Program-made: the position numbers and the translations under genes | Notes under the pieces: model-generated | What the model saw: the letters and a program-made list of their open reading frames with translations, nothing else | Told to the model about the DNA's origin: nothing | The model's database searches: none | Source of the DNA: Mangrovibacter yixingensis | GTDB taxonomy: Bacteria > Pseudomonadota > Gammaproteobacteria > Enterobacterales > Enterobacteriaceae | Assembly (NCBI RefSeq): GCF_020523985.1 | Contig: NZ_JAIVKM010000002.1 | Coordinates: forward strand, 186,001 to 250,000 | Length of the DNA stretch: 64,000 nt | Direction: 5' to 3' | In this document: piece by piece, positions 47,911 through 62,170 of the stretch | Position numbering within the stretch: the first letter of the stretch is position 1 | Layout of the letters: each line of letters starts with the position of its first letter

Positions 47911-48630
47911 ATGACCAGACTTCCGCTCTACCGCCGTATCGCCAATGATATTCGTGCAAAGATTCACACTGGTGAGTATCCCGTGAATGAAGCGTTGCCG
48001 ACTGAAGCGCAGTTGCGTGAAGTGTTTTCTGTCAGCAGAGTTACTGTACGGCAGGCTCTCAAGTTGCTCATTGAAAACAACGAACTCGAAAGTATTCAGG
48101 GTAGCGGTACCTATGTGAAGGCCCCTAAAGTCAATTACGATATTGACCAGCAAAGTAGCTTTGCTGAGAAATGGACGCACCTGAAAGGCGTCACTCACAG
48201 TGAAGTTCTGGCATTTGAAATCCAGCAAGCTAGTATTACGCAGGCCGAGCAACTGAACCTAACCAAAGGTGAGAAGATTTTTTATGTCAAACGGGTGCGA
48301 TTTTTAGATACCACACCAATCACAGTTGAAGAGACCTGGCTGCCCGCAGAAATGTTTCCCGATTTAACCTACCAGGTGATGAAAGGCTCCAAATACGAAT
48401 TTATTGAACAGCATAAAGGGCTTATCATCGATCGTAGTGAACAGGAGTTATTGCCGGTATTACCGGAGCCAGATATTGCAGCGTTGTTGCAAATTGATGC
48501 CGGACGGCCAATTATTGAAAAAAGAACCCGCGGTTATCTGCAAGGCGATGTTGTGTTTGAATACAGCCGAAATTACTTCCGGCCCGATGAATACCGTTTC
48601 ACCGTTGTGGCTAAACGCCACCGGGAATAG
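47911..48630 (+). CDS. mngR: GntR/HutC-family repressor MngR
   Basis: 239 residues. Winged helix at the N-terminus (LPTEAQLREVFSVSRVTVRQ, IQGSGTYVKAPKVNYDI) and a UTRA ligand domain (FYVKRVRFLDTTPITVEETW, IDRSEQELLPVLPEPD, FEYSRNYFRPDEYRFTV). Matches E. coli MngR, which represses mngAB until the sugar-glycerate is present. The ribosome site is weak. Confidence 0.93.
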   Translation: MTRLPLYRRIANDIRAKIHTGEYPVNEALPTEAQLREVFSVSRVTVRQALKLLIENNELESIQGSGTYVKAPKVNYDIDQQSSFAEKWTHLKGVTHSEVLAFEIQQASITQAEQLNLTKGEKIFYVKRVRFLDTTPITVEETWLPAEMFPDLTYQVMKGSKYEFIEQHKGLIIDRSEQELLPVLPEPDIAALLQIDAGRPIIEKRTRGYLQGDVVFEYSRNYFRPDEYRFTVVAKRHRE

Positions 48631-48650
48631 GTGCCAGCTCAAATTCAGAC

Positions 48651-48679
48651 ACAAAAAAACCCGCCGAAGCGGGTTTTTT
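48651..48679. terminator. Bidirectional terminator between mngR and eno
   Basis: AAAAAACCCGC-CGAA-GCGGGTTTTTT, a GC stem with a tetraloop and runs of A and T on either side. Confidence 0.9.
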
Positions 48680-48697
48680 CAGTAAAAGAGCAGACGA

Positions 48698-50068
<1,371 letters not shown>

Positions 50069-50183
50069 TTAGCCCGCAAGCGTTCCAGGTAACCCGGCAC
50101 AATCACCAGGTCCCGGATACGTTCGCGGGCTACGTTACCAGCGTGGCAGTGGCTGTAAGCCCTGTTGCATTGCTGTACTAATA

Positions 50184-51836
<1,653 letters not shown>

Positions 51837-52047
51837 TTAGGTTTAAAAGACGATGGAATAACCAGGACGGGAAAGTAGTATACCTGAACAGCGCATTGCT
51901 CACAAACTTTCATTCTTCACTCTCTGGCCGGACACCGAACGTTATACGACGGAAGAAAATAGCTTGTTAGCCATAAATGTTTTTGACGTAAATCAAGCGC
52001 TTGTTATTTAATTTTCCTGCTAACTCGCGCTTGATCGTAAAAACCAT

Positions 52048-52839
52048 TTAAATATCAATTTCCTGGCACTTAACTTGTTGCCATGCGCGCTCCATCTGCG
52101 CCAGTGTAGCCTTTTCGAGTGTCAGCCCTTGTTCACGGATAATCGACTCAACCTGGCGAAAACGACGCTCAAATTTCAGATTCGCTTTTTGGAGTGCTGT
52201 TTCGGCTTTTTTCCCCAAATGGCGCGATAAATTGACGGTGGCAAACAGCAAATCGCCTACTTCCTCTTCCAGTTTATCTTCATCTATCACCGCCTGGCTG
52301 GCTTCATGCATAACTTCATCAATTTCTTCATGCACTTTTTCCAGCACCGGGCCCAGGGTTGTCCAGTCGAACCCGACTGCCGAACAACGTTTTTGTATTT
52401 TGTGTGCCCGCATCAGCGCAGGAAGTGAATGAGGGATATCATCAAGCACCGAGAATTGTTCTTTTTCTGCACGCTCTTCGCGTTTAGTTTTTTCCCAATT
52501 GGCGAGCACTGCCGCGCTGTCATTCAGTGTGGCATCACCGAAAATATGCGGGTGTCGGCGCTCCAGCTTATCGCTGATTGCTGCACAAACACTGGTAAAA
52601 TCGAAATGCCCAGCTTCTTGCGCCATCTGCGCGTAAAACACAACCTGGAATAATAAGTCCCCCAGTTCGCCACGCAAATCGTCAAAATCTTCCCGTGAAA
52701 TCGCATCCAGCACTTCGTAAGTTTCCTCCAGGGTATAAGGGGCGATACTGGAGAATGTTTGCTCTTTATCCCACGGACAACCACTTTGCGGGTCACGTAA
52801 GCGCCGCATAATGCCCAACAGGCGTTCTATTTCGGTCAT
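52048..52839 (-). CDS. mazG: Nucleoside triphosphate pyrophosphohydrolase MazG
   Basis: 263 residues, two MazG domains. The first contains CPWDKEQTFSSIAPYTLEE and ELGDLLFQVVFYAQMA; the second EEVGDLLFATVNLSRHLG (EExxE-type metal site). Hydrolyses NTPs, including damaged ones, and lowers (p)ppGpp in E. coli. In E. coli mazEF lies between relA and mazG; here only 145 bp without a gene separate them. Confidence 0.97.
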   Translation of the reverse strand: MTEIERLLGIMRRLRDPQSGCPWDKEQTFSSIAPYTLEETYEVLDAISREDFDDLRGELGDLLFQVVFYAQMAQEAGHFDFTSVCAAISDKLERRHPHIFGDATLNDSAAVLANWEKTKREERAEKEQFSVLDDIPHSLPALMRAHKIQKRCSAVGFDWTTLGPVLEKVHEEIDEVMHEASQAVIDEDKLEEEVGDLLFATVNLSRHLGKKAETALQKANLKFERRFRQVESIIREQGLTLEKATLAQMERAWQQVKCQEIDI

Positions 52840-52984
52840 TTCGGTTCCTTAAAGATTACAGCGAGAAACAAACCATGAGGGATGACTACCAACTGGCATG
52901 GCTCTGGAAAACACCACTCCCGGGCAGGAGAACCCAACCGGGAGTGCATAACTAGCTGATAAATAATTACTAAAATGGTTTTAA

Positions 52985-55219
52985 TTAGCCATGCAGACGA
53001 CGCGCATCAATCACATCCGGCAGTTGGTTTAGCTTGCTCAAGACACGCCCCAACACCTGCTGGTTGTAGATTTCGATATCCATATCAATGGTTGCCAATT
53101 GCTGCTTCACATCACTGCGGCTGGCAACGCCCAGCACGTTAACTTTTTCGTTTGCCAGAATAGTCGTGATATCACGCAACAGGCCACTACGGTCATTTGC
53201 CGTTACCCGCACCACCAACGAATAACCACTGGAATAGCTTTCGCCCCATACCGCATCAACCACGCGTTCCGGTGCATTAGCCTGTAACTCGGCCAGTTGT
53301 TCGCAGTCCGCGCGATGAATGGAGATACCGCGCCCCTGGGTGATATAGCCAACAATATCATCCCCCGGAATCGGCTGGCAGCAACGTGCAATGTGGTGCA
53401 TCAGGTTGCCAACTCCTTCCACCACTACCCGGCCATTATCTTTACGGCTTTGGCTTTGTGGTGTGTAGGTTTTTTGCTGGAGCTGCTTGAGCGCCTGAGC
53501 ATCCTGTTCTTCTGCACTAGGCTTGTTGAACTGCGATTGCAGGAAATTCACCATTTGGTTCAGGCGAATATCGCCCCCACCAATTGCTGCCAGCAATTCA
53601 TCTACTTCATTGAAGTTATAACGTGGCAACAGGTGTTTTTCGGCGTCTTTCAGGCTGATACCCAAGTGCGCCAGCTCATCATCAAGAATCTGCCGCCCGG
53701 CAAGGATATTTTTATCGCGGTCTTGCTTACGGAACCATGCGTGGATCTTGGCCCTGGCCCGGCTGGTCGCCACATACCCCAGGTTGGGGTTTAACCAGTC
53801 ACGGCTTGGATTGGGTTGCTTCTGAGTGATGATGTCAATCTGGTCACCCATCTGCAGTTGGTAAGTAAACGGGACAATGCGCCCTCCGATTTTCGCACCA
53901 ATGCACCGGTGGCCCACATCACTGTGGATGTGGTAGGCAAAATCGAGCGGTGTAGAGCCGGCTGGCAGGTCAACGACATCGCCTTTTGGTGTAAAGACAT
54001 AGACTCTGTCATCAAATACCTGGCTGCGCACTTCATCCAGCATTTCACCAGTATCCGCCATTTCTTCTTGCCACGTAATCAGTTTACGTAGCCAGGCTAT
54101 GCGGTCTTCATGGCCGGATCGACCACTGGCTGATGCCGTTCCTTCTTTGTACTTCCAGTGTGCAGCAACACCCAGTTCGGCATCTTCATGCATCTGTTTG
54201 GTACGAATCTGGATCTCTACCGTTTTGCCCCCCGGCCCCAGAACCACAGTATGGATTGACTGGTAGCCATTGGGTTTTGGGTTCGCCACATAATCATCAA
54301 ATTCATCGGGTAAATGGCGATAATGGGTATGCACAATACCCAGTGCGGCATAGCAATCCTGCAAGCGTTCGGCCACAATACGCACAGCACGAACATCAAA
54401 CAATTCATCAAACGCCAGATGTTTTTTCTGCATCTTGCGCCAGATGCTGTAAATATGTTTCGGGCGGCCATAAACTTCAGCCTTCACCCCTTCTTCTTTT
54501 ATAGCGCCGCGTAATTGCCCAACGAACTCTTCAATGTAGTGTTCACGATCAAGGCGCCGTTCATGCAGTAACTTCGCAATGCGCTTGTACTCATCAGGGT
54601 GCAGGTAGCGGAAGCAATAATCTTCAAGCTCCCATTTCAACTGCCCTATACCCAGGCGGTTCGCCAGCGGCGCATATATATTGGTACATTCTTTTGCGGC
54701 CAGCACGCGCTCATCTTCCGGCGCATCCTTCACTTCGCGCAAATGCACAATGCGTTCAGCCAGTTTGATAACTACGCAGCGGAAATCATCCACCATAGCC
54801 AGTAGCATACGGCGGACGTTATCAACCTGTTCAGAAGAAACGGAGTCCGTATGGGTTGCTTTCAACTGGCGAATAGCATCCATATCACGCACGCCATGAA
54901 TCAGCGAGGCCACCGACTTCCCAATCGCTTCCTGGATGTCACCTTCGCTGACCACCCGGCTGTCTGCCAGCGGGAAGAGCAATGCAGCACACAGCGTGTC
55001 TGTGTCCATACTTAACGTAGTGAGGATTTCAACCATTTCCACACCACGCCACAAAATCAGGTTGGCGTCATCATGGCCTTCGATTTGCTTCTGACAATAG
55101 CGCACAGTAGCCGCTAGGCGGGCGCACGACTGCTGGCTCGCTATACCCAGACTTTTTATCCATTTTTCAGGGGCAAACTCGCCAACGTTATTGATATGTG
55201 CACTTCTTACCGCAACCAT
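52985..55219 (-). CDS. relA: GTP pyrophosphokinase RelA
   Basis: 744 residues, as in E. coli. A degenerate HD hydrolase domain precedes the synthetase domain (GRPKHIYSIWRKMQKKHL, VANPKPNGYQSIHT), then TGS (VFTPKGDVVDLPAGSTPLDF), zinc-finger and ACT (VRVTANDRSGLLRDI) domains. EXDD-type synthetase context (FDELFDVRAV). Makes (p)ppGpp on starved ribosomes. 43 bp after rlmD. Confidence 0.98.
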   Translation of the reverse strand: MVAVRSAHINNVGEFAPEKWIKSLGIASQQSCARLAATVRYCQKQIEGHDDANLILWRGVEMVEILTTLSMDTDTLCAALLFPLADSRVVSEGDIQEAIGKSVASLIHGVRDMDAIRQLKATHTDSVSSEQVDNVRRMLLAMVDDFRCVVIKLAERIVHLREVKDAPEDERVLAAKECTNIYAPLANRLGIGQLKWELEDYCFRYLHPDEYKRIAKLLHERRLDREHYIEEFVGQLRGAIKEEGVKAEVYGRPKHIYSIWRKMQKKHLAFDELFDVRAVRIVAERLQDCYAALGIVHTHYRHLPDEFDDYVANPKPNGYQSIHTVVLGPGGKTVEIQIRTKQMHEDAELGVAAHWKYKEGTASASGRSGHEDRIAWLRKLITWQEEMADTGEMLDEVRSQVFDDRVYVFTPKGDVVDLPAGSTPLDFAYHIHSDVGHRCIGAKIGGRIVPFTYQLQMGDQIDIITQKQPNPSRDWLNPNLGYVATSRARAKIHAWFRKQDRDKNILAGRQILDDELAHLGISLKDAEKHLLPRYNFNEVDELLAAIGGGDIRLNQMVNFLQSQFNKPSAEEQDAQALKQLQQKTYTPQSQSRKDNGRVVVEGVGNLMHHIARCCQPIPGDDIVGYITQGRGISIHRADCEQLAELQANAPERVVDAVWGESYSSGYSLVVRVTANDRSGLLRDITTILANEKVNVLGVASRSDVKQQLATIDMDIEIYNQQVLGRVLSKLNQLPDVIDARRLHG

Positions 55220-55262
55220 TGTCCTCTCCTTTAGGGACTCATCTGGCAGATGGAGGCCAGTT

Positions 55263-56567
55263 TCAATCTTTTGATTTTTCGAACAACGCCATCGATTCCA
55301 GGTGACCAGTGTGCGGGAACATGTCCAACATTACCAGCCGTGTAATCTGGTAACCCGCAGCCTGTAACACTTCACTGTCACGCGCCAATGTTGCCGGGTT
55401 ACAGGATACATAAACAACCTTTTCCGGCCTGAGGCGAATAACCTGGGGTATCGCCACCGAGGCACCAGCACGGGCAGGGTCCAGCAATACTTTGGTAAAG
55501 CCTTGCCTGGCCCAGGGTTGCCGGGTGACATCCGATTCCAGATTTTCATGGTAGAACGTGGCGTTCTGGCAACCATTATCAAGGGCATTTTGTTGCGCTT
55601 TTTCCACTAAAGCCGGAACCCCTTCAACCCCAACAACCTGAGCTGCGCGTTTTGCTAGTGGCAGGGTAAAATTACCCATACCGCAAAACAGGTCCAAAAT
55701 ACGGTCCTGTGAGGTGATATCCAGCCATTCGCATGCCCTGGCCACCATCTGCTGATTCACCTGGTCGTTCACCTGGATAAAATCTCGCGGGCTAAAGCTT
55801 AAGCGTAGACCGTCCGACAGATACCAGGGCATGTCACCGCTGATTCTTGTTAATACGTCACTTTCCGGGGCAAGGAACAGCGTTACCAGGTGTAAATGCG
55901 AAAAGTGTTCCAGTTTTTCCTGATCTTGTGAATTTAACGGGCGAGTATGGCGCAGCACCATGACGGGACCATTTTCAGCATCCACTAACTCCACATGACC
56001 AAGATGGCGAGCCCCCTGCAGTTGTTGCAAACAAGCCTGCAATGGTTTTAATAATGCCTCAAGGCGACGCACCAAAACCGGGCATTGTTGTATTGTCACC
56101 AGGTCATTGCTGGCACTTTTGCGAAACCCCATCTGCAAAGACTGTGTTTTTGCAATAAAATTCAGGCTAAGCCGTGCACGACGTCGATACGCCCAGGGGG
56201 TGCCGGTAATCACATCATCCACAGCGTGTTTTAACATCCTGGTAAGAGCCTGTGATTTACTTTGCTGTTGCAAGACAACTGAAGCATGTTGTTGTTGGCA
56301 GCCGCCACATACGCCAAAATGAGGGCAAATAGGTGATACCCGTTCCGGGCTGTCATTCAGCCTGCGTAGTAGTTTTCCCTTGGAATACTGGCGCTTATCT
56401 TCTGTAATTGTGGCATCAACGCGTTCACCTGGTAACGCGCCAGGAATAAACAGTGCTTTACCGTTGTGGCGTGCCACCCCTTGTCCAAAGGTGTCCAGGT
56501 CGTCAATAGTAACGGTGAGTGATTGACGCGTCGCCACGCGTCTTTTTGCAGAGTAGAATTGCGCCAT
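55263..56567 (-). CDS. rlmD: 23S rRNA m5U1939 methyltransferase RlmD
   Basis: 434 residues. TRAM domain at the N-terminus; 4Fe-4S cysteines Cys81, Cys87, Cys90 ([10 protein letters not shown]) and a fourth in [12 protein letters not shown] motif [14 protein letters not shown]; catalytic Cys in [11 protein letters not shown]. Formerly RumA. Upstream of relA and divergent from barA with a 54-bp gap. Confidence 0.97.
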   Translation of the reverse strand: MAQFYSAKRRVATRQSLTVTIDDLDTFGQGVARHNGKALFIPGALPGERVDATITEDKRQYSKGKLLRRLNDSPERVSPICPHFGVCGGCQQQHASVVLQQQSKSQALTRMLKHAVDDVITGTPWAYRRRARLSLNFIAKTQSLQMGFRKSASNDLVTIQQCPVLVRRLEALLKPLQACLQQLQGARHLGHVELVDAENGPVMVLRHTRPLNSQDQEKLEHFSHLHLVTLFLAPESDVLTRISGDMPWYLSDGLRLSFSPRDFIQVNDQVNQQMVARACEWLDITSQDRILDLFCGMGNFTLPLAKRAAQVVGVEGVPALVEKAQQNALDNGCQNATFYHENLESDVTRQPWARQGFTKVLLDPARAGASVAIPQVIRLRPEKVVYVSCNPATLARDSEVLQAAGYQITRLVMLDMFPHTGHLESMALFEKSKD

Positions 56568-56621
56568 GTGCTCGTTTTTACTTAATAATTACTGCGACAT
56601 ATTGTCCCATACTGGAACGTC

Positions 56622-59387
56622 ATGACCAACTACAGCCTCAGAGCCCGAATGATGGTACTGATCCTGGCACCCACGGTGTTGATCGGTTTGTTGTTGAGTA
56701 TCTTTTTTGTTGTGCATCGCTATACCGATTTACAACGCCAACTGGAAGATGCCGGGGCCAGTATTATTGAACCACTGGCAGTTTCCAGCGAATACGGCAT
56801 GGACCTGAATAACCGCGAATCTATACGCCAGTTAGTCAGTGTGTTGCATCGCCGCCATTCTGATATTGTACGCGCCATCGCAGTTTATGATGACAATAAC
56901 AACCTGTTTGTTACATCTAATTACCATCTTTCACCCGATAATTTACGCCTTGCCCCCGGCCAACCGATTCCCCGGCAACTGTCGATTACTCAGCAAAACA
57001 GTAATAGCCTGATACTGCGTACCCCGATTATTTCGGAAGATTATCAACCTGATGAATCACCGATAGCTGGAGCAAAACAGCCACATAATACACTGGGTTA
57101 CGTAGCGCTTGAGCTGGATCTGCGTTCAGTACGGTTACAGCAATACAAAGAAATTTTTATGGCTTCGCTTATGTTGCTTCTTTGTGTCGCTATTGCCCTT
57201 GGGTTTGCCTGGCGTTTAATGAAAGATGTCACCCGCCCTATTCGCAATATGGTCAATACCGTAGACCAGATTCGCCGTGGCCAACTCGACACGCGCGTGG
57301 AAGGCTTTATGCTCGGCGAACTCGATATGCTGAAAAATGGTATTAACGCCATGGCAATGTCGATAACGGCTTACCACGAAGAAATGCAGCATAACGTTGA
57401 CCAGGCGACATCAGATTTGCGAGAAACGCTGGAGCAGATGGAAATCCAGAACGTCGAGTTGGATCTTGCGAAAAAACGCGCTCAGGAGGCTGCCCGGATT
57501 AAATCAGAGTTTCTGGCGAACATGTCCCATGAGCTGAGAACGCCACTTAATGGTGTCATTGGATTTACACGTCTGACCCTCAAAACCGAGCTTAATGACA
57601 CACAACGCGATCACCTGCAAACCATAGAACGATCTGCCAACAACTTACTGGCCATCATCAATGACGTTCTGGATTTCTCCAAGTTAGAAGCCGGTAAATT
57701 GATTCTGGAAAGTATCCCGTTTTTACTCCATAACACGATGGATGATGTGGTCACATTGCTGGCTCATTCAGCCCATGATAAGGGCCTGGAGCTCACGCTC
57801 AGCGTAAAAAATGATGTGCCTGATAGTGTCATTGGCGATCCATTGCGCTTACAGCAAATCATCACCAATCTGGTTGGCAATGCCATAAAGTTCACGGAGC
57901 AAGGTAACATTGATATTGTGGTTGAGTGCCGTTCACGCGCCAACCAGAAAGCACAGATTGAAATTCGTATTCATGATACAGGCATCGGTATTCCTGAACG
58001 CGATCAATCACGGCTATTTCAGGCATTCCGCCAGGCTGACGCCAGCATTTCACGCCGCCATGGTGGTACTGGCCTGGGTCTGGTTATTACGCAAAAACTG
58101 GTTAATTCAATGGGTGGAGATATCTCGTTCCACAGCCAGCCAGGCCAGGGTTCAACCTTCTGGTTCACGATTAATATCGACCTGAACCCGAATGCCATCA
58201 GAGACGTACATATCACCGAGTTCCTGGCGGGCAAACACATTGCTTATATCGAACCAAACCATACTGCAGCACAAAGTACGCTCGAATGGCTGGAATCTAC
58301 GCCCGCGCAAGTTTCATGGCGTGCAAAATTGGATGATTTAAAAGCAGAAAAAATTGATGTGTTGATTCTTGGGGTATCAGTGACATCCCACGAACCTTTA
58401 TCGATGGAACAGGACTTTTTTGCCCAGGCCCTGAAACGCTGTGCCAGCCTGATTATCGCACTGCCTTGTTACGCACAAATTGATGCTGAAGGCTTAAAGA
58501 AAGGCGGTGCCTCTGCCTGTATTCTGAAACCTATTACACCAACCCGCCTGTTACCGTTGCTGGCTGAATGTTGTGGTAACCACCCGGAACACCATGATGA
58601 TATTCATCCTTACAGCCCACTACCGATAACGGTTATGGCTGTCGATGATAACCCGGCTAATTTGAAGCTGATTGGCGTTTTGCTTGAAGACTTGGTGCAA
58701 CAAGTGGTGCTGTGCAGCAGTGGGCGCAAAGCTGTGGAAAAAGCCCGCAATGGGCATTACGACATTATTCTAATGGATATCCAGATGCCTGATATGGATG
58801 GTATTCATGCCTGTGAGTTAATTCGCCAAATGCCTCATCTGCACAAAACGCCTGTAGTGGCAGTCACTGCGCATGCTATAGCCGGGCAGAAAGAGAAAAT
58901 GCTACGAGCAGGTATGAATGACTACCTGGCAAAACCCATTGAGGAAGATAAACTGCGCAGCCTGTTATTGCGTTACCACTCTTCCACAAACAATGTGTTA
59001 CCTGCTACGGCTTCGTTCCAGCAACCAGACACCCCATTACCTGACAGTGATGTCTCTCTCGACTGGCAACTGGCAATACGTCAGGCTGCAAATAAGGTGG
59101 ACCTGGCACGAGATATGCTCCAGATGTTGATTGATTTCTTACCGGAGGTGCGCAACACCGTTGAAGAGCAACTGGTTGGGGAAGCGCCTGGGGAATTACT
59201 GGATAATATTCACAAATTGCATGGTAGCTGTGGCTATAGTGGTGTTCCACGGCTGAAAAATCTCTGTTTTCTTATAGAACAAGCATTACGTAACGACACT
59301 CAAGCCAGTGACATTGAGCCAGAGTTACTCGAGTTACTGGATGAAATGGATAATGTTGCCAAAGCTGCAAAGAAAATCCTTGGATAA
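56622..59387 (+). CDS. barA: Hybrid sensor histidine kinase BarA
   Basis: 921 residues. Two membrane segments (near 10-30 and 170-195) flank a periplasmic sensor, then HAMP, HisKA with His303 ([13 protein letters not shown]), HATPase ([14 protein letters not shown]), receiver with Asp719 ([12 protein letters not shown]) and C-terminal HPt with His867 ([11 protein letters not shown]). It senses short-chain carboxylates and drives UvrY, which switches on csrB/C. All phosphorelay residues are intact. Confidence 0.98.
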   Translation: MTNYSLRARMMVLILAPTVLIGLLLSIFFVVHRYTDLQRQLEDAGASIIEPLAVSSEYGMDLNNRESIRQLVSVLHRRHSDIVRAIAVYDDNNNLFVTSNYHLSPDNLRLAPGQPIPRQLSITQQNSNSLILRTPIISEDYQPDESPIAGAKQPHNTLGYVALELDLRSVRLQQYKEIFMASLMLLLCVAIALGFAWRLMKDVTRPIRNMVNTVDQIRRGQLDTRVEGFMLGELDMLKNGINAMAMSITAYHEEMQHNVDQATSDLRETLEQMEIQNVELDLAKKRAQEAARIKSEFLANMSHELRTPLNGVIGFTRLTLKTELNDTQRDHLQTIERSANNLLAIINDVLDFSKLEAGKLILESIPFLLHNTMDDVVTLLAHSAHDKGLELTLSVKNDVPDSVIGDPLRLQQIITNLVGNAIKFTEQGNIDIVVECRSRANQKAQIEIRIHDTGIGIPERDQSRLFQAFRQADASISRRHGGTGLGLVITQKLVNSMGGDISFHSQPGQGSTFWFTINIDLNPNAIRDVHITEFLAGKHIAYIEPNHTAAQSTLEWLESTPAQVSWRAKLDDLKAEKIDVLILGVSVTSHEPLSMEQDFFAQALKRCASLIIALPCYAQIDAEGLKKGGASACILKPITPTRLLPLLAECCGNHPEHHDDIHPYSPLPITVMAVDDNPANLKLIGVLLEDLVQQVVLCSSGRKAVEKARNGHYDIILMDIQMPDMDGIHACELIRQMPHLHKTPVVAVTAHAIAGQKEKMLRAGMNDYLAKPIEEDKLRSLLLRYHSSTNNVLPATASFQQPDTPLPDSDVSLDWQLAIRQAANKVDLARDMLQMLIDFLPEVRNTVEEQLVGEAPGELLDNIHKLHGSCGYSGVPRLKNLCFLIEQALRNDTQASDIEPELLELLDEMDNVAKAAKKILG

Positions 59388-59392
59388 CGCAT

Positions 59393-59419
59393 GATGCCCG
59401 TTACACCAAAACGGGCATC
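59393..59419. terminator. Hairpin between barA and the glycerate kinase gene
   Basis: GATGCCCGTT...AACGGGCATC, a 10-bp stem with a 7-base loop between convergent genes; T-runs are short. Confidence 0.6.
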
Positions 59420-59444
59420 CCGTCTGAGACAACAATAAAACCGG

Positions 59445-60590
59445 TTATTGCGCCATTTTTTGGCCAACCTGGAGAATGGCCGCAATATTACGTGCTGTGT
59501 TTTCCAGGTTTTCACCTGCATCATTCAGAGCTTCTTCAAGTGAACACACACGGCTCAGCACACTGAATACTGCATTCAGGCCATGCTGGTACACGACAGA
59601 TACATCACTGGAAAGACTTCCACCAATCCCGATAACAGGCTTATTAAGCCGTACTGCAATACTGGCAACACCCACTGGCACTTTACCGTGAATACTCTGG
59701 CTGTCGATACGCCCTTCACCGGTGATAACCAGGTCAGCGTCTTTGATTACGTCCGCCAGAGATAAGGCTTCTGTTACTATCTCAATCCCTGGTCGCAAGC
59801 GCGCCTGGCAAAATGCGTACAGCGCAGCGCCCATTCCCCCTGCGGCACCTGCGCCAGGCAGATTCAAGACATCTTTATCCAGCGTTTTGGCGATAATACC
59901 AGCATAGTGTTCCAGAGCCTTGTCCAGTTGTTCGACCATGTCAGCAGATGCGCCTTTTTGCGGGCCAAACACAGCTGAGGCGCCCTGTGGGCCAGTCAGT
60001 GGGTTAGTCACATCGCATGCTGCATCAATCTGGCATTGTGCGAGGCGTGGGTCCAGACCGCTAATATCAATGCGGTCCAGTTTCTGTAATGCCGCTCCAC
60101 CAGCAGGAAGTTGCTGACCCTGGCTATCCAGCAAATGCGCCCCCAATGCCTGAATCATCCCCGCACCACCATCGTTGGTCGCACTACCACCCAATCCAAT
60201 GATGATATGTTTCACGCCCTGATCAAGAGCATGGCGAATCAGTTCCCCGGTTCCCCAGGATGTCGTCAGTAATGGGTTACGCTGTTCAGGTGCAAGCAGC
60301 TCAAGACCACTGGCCGCAGCCATTTCAATAAAAGCCACATTGCCATCGCCGGAAATACCGTAGAAGCTGTTGCAGCTTTCATCCAGAGGGCCTGACACAC
60401 TGACTTCAATGATGCGCCCTTGTGTTGCCGCAACCATTGCGTCAACGGTTCCTTCCCCGCCATCAGCAACGGGTACGCAAACATACTCAGCCTCAGGGTA
60501 GATTTCTTGAAATCCAGTCCTGATGTGCTCGGCAACGTCTTGTGCACTCAAGCTCTCTTTAAATGAATCAGGCGCAATCACGATTTTCAT
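59445..60590 (-). CDS. garK: Glycerate 2-kinase of the glucarate operon
   Basis: 381 residues, the E. coli GarK length. GarK/GlxK family blocks match the paralogue at 41788-42939: MKIVIAPDSFKESLSAQDVA, VADGGEGTVDAM, GLGGSATNDGGAG and VITGEGRIDSQS. Converts glycerate to 2-phosphoglycerate. It follows gudD by 104 bp; in E. coli garK is in the garPLRK operon elsewhere, so the linkage to gudD is a local arrangement. The aldolase and reductase steps must be encoded outside this window. Confidence 0.92.
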   Translation of the reverse strand: MKIVIAPDSFKESLSAQDVAEHIRTGFQEIYPEAEYVCVPVADGGEGTVDAMVAATQGRIIEVSVSGPLDESCNSFYGISGDGNVAFIEMAAASGLELLAPEQRNPLLTTSWGTGELIRHALDQGVKHIIIGLGGSATNDGGAGMIQALGAHLLDSQGQQLPAGGAALQKLDRIDISGLDPRLAQCQIDAACDVTNPLTGPQGASAVFGPQKGASADMVEQLDKALEHYAGIIAKTLDKDVLNLPGAGAAGGMGAALYAFCQARLRPGIEIVTEALSLADVIKDADLVITGEGRIDSQSIHGKVPVGVASIAVRLNKPVIGIGGSLSSDVSVVYQHGLNAVFSVLSRVCSLEEALNDAGENLENTARNIAAILQVGQKMAQ

Positions 60591-60694
60591 ATGCCATCCC
60601 TCTGCTTAATGGTGACCTTTTGGTTACATATTGACTGGCATTGCCAGGCTTGCAACTGCTGCAAACCTGGTCGTACTCCGGTAAAAATGACCGG

Positions 60695-62035
60695 TTAACG
60701 CACCATGCACGGGCGTTTGTTATCAAACGTCCAGTCTGGGATAAGATACTTCATAGCCATGGCATCATCACGTGCGCCAAGTCCATGTTTTTGATACAAC
60801 TCGTGAGCTTTCATGACTTGATCCATATCCAGCTCAATACCCAGACCTGGTTTGGCCGGAACCTGAACCATACCGCCTTTAATCTGCAACGGTTCACGCG
60901 TCAGACGCTGGTTACCTTCCTGCCAGATCCAGTGTGTATCAATAGCAGTAACTTTACCCGGAGCCGCAGCAGCTACATGGGTAAACATCGCCAGAGAAAC
61001 ATCAAAATGGTTATTGGAATGAGAACCCCAGGTCAGTCCAAAATCATGGCACATTTGGGCTACGCGCACAGAGCCCTGCATCGTCCAAAAATGCGGGTCA
61101 GCCAGCGGGATATCTACAGACTGTAGCGATAAAGTATGGCCCATCTGACGCCAGTCTGTGGCAATCATATTGGTTGCTGTTGGCAGCCCGGTGGCACGGC
61201 GGAACTCAGACATCACTTCGCGGCCAGAGAACCCTTGTTCTGCACCGCAAGGGTCTTCAGCGTATGCCAGCACATCTTTAAGCTGTTTGCCCAATGCAAT
61301 TGCTTCATTCAGCGACCAGGCACCGTTAGGGTCCAGTGTAACTCGTGCTTTCGGGAAACGTTTTGCCAGAGCGGTAACTGCTTCGGCTTCTTCTTCACCA
61401 GCAAGAACGCCACCTTTGAGTTTAAAATCATTAAAACCATATTTTTCATAAGAGGCTTCAGCCAGGCGCACCACGCTTTCTGGTGTCATCGCTTTTTCAT
61501 GGCGCAACCGGTACCAGTCGCATTTATCATCCGCCTGACTTTGGTAAGGTAACGGCGTTTGTGTCCGGTCGCCGACGAAAAACAGATAGCCCAGCATTTC
61601 AACTTCACTACGTTGCTGCCCGTCGCCAAGTAGTGATGCAACGTTAACGCCCAAGTGTTGACCCAGTAGATCCAGTAATGCCGCTTCGATGCCGGTCACA
61701 ACATGAATCGTGGTACGTAAATCAAAAGTTTGTAACCCACGGCCACTTGCGTCCCGGTCTGCAAAGGTTTGGCGGACCAGGCTAAGCACATTTTTATATT
61801 CACCCAGCGTTTTTCCTTTAACCAACTCTGCGGCATCTTCCAGCGTTTTACGGATTTTTTCGCCACCGGGAATTTCACCCACACCAGTATGGCCAGAGTT
61901 ATCTTTAATAACGACGATATTGCGGGTGAAGAAAGGGGCGTGAGCACCACTCAGGTTCATCAGCATGCTGTCTTGCCCTGCTACGGGAATAACCTGCATA
62001 GCGGCTACAACAGGGGTAGAAGTTACGTTACTCAT
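60695..62035 (-). CDS. gudD: Glucarate dehydratase GudD
   Basis: 446 residues. Enolase superfamily (glucarate dehydratase branch): [16 protein letters not shown] holds the catalytic Lys region, TLDPNGAW and the EDPCGAEQG metal ligands follow, [10 protein letters not shown] carries the His base, and the C-terminus reads [13 protein letters not shown]. Dehydrates D-glucarate to 5-keto-4-deoxyglucarate. Its ATG directly follows the TAA of a gudX-like stub, whose end supplies the ribosome site. Confidence 0.97.
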   Translation of the reverse strand: MSNVTSTPVVAAMQVIPVAGQDSMLMNLSGAHAPFFTRNIVVIKDNSGHTGVGEIPGGEKIRKTLEDAAELVKGKTLGEYKNVLSLVRQTFADRDASGRGLQTFDLRTTIHVVTGIEAALLDLLGQHLGVNVASLLGDGQQRSEVEMLGYLFFVGDRTQTPLPYQSQADDKCDWYRLRHEKAMTPESVVRLAEASYEKYGFNDFKLKGGVLAGEEEAEAVTALAKRFPKARVTLDPNGAWSLNEAIALGKQLKDVLAYAEDPCGAEQGFSGREVMSEFRRATGLPTATNMIATDWRQMGHTLSLQSVDIPLADPHFWTMQGSVRVAQMCHDFGLTWGSHSNNHFDVSLAMFTHVAAAAPGKVTAIDTHWIWQEGNQRLTREPLQIKGGMVQVPAKPGLGIELDMDQVMKAHELYQKHGLGARDDAMAMKYLIPDWTFDNKRPCMVR

Positions 62036-62170
62036 TTAGCTTGTCCTTTTGTTCATATAGTCACGACCAAAAGCAGGGCGTTTACGATCAAATGTCCAGC
62101 CTGACACCAAATACTGCATTGCGCTGGCGTCATTCTGCGCATCAGCAGACAATGTTTTAAGTTCATGGCA
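62036..62170 (-). pseudogene. 3' remnant of a gudX/gudD-like gene
   Basis: The minus strand encodes HELKTLSADAQNDASAMQYL and then VSGWTFDRKRPAFGRD before a TAA abutting gudD. This parallels the C-terminus of GudD (HELYQKHG...DDAMAMKYL...WTFDNKRP). The frame opens with unrelated sequence upstream of about 62170. In E. coli gudX lies between gudP and gudD, so this is most likely what is left of gudX after a deletion that also removed gudP. Confidence 0.75.
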
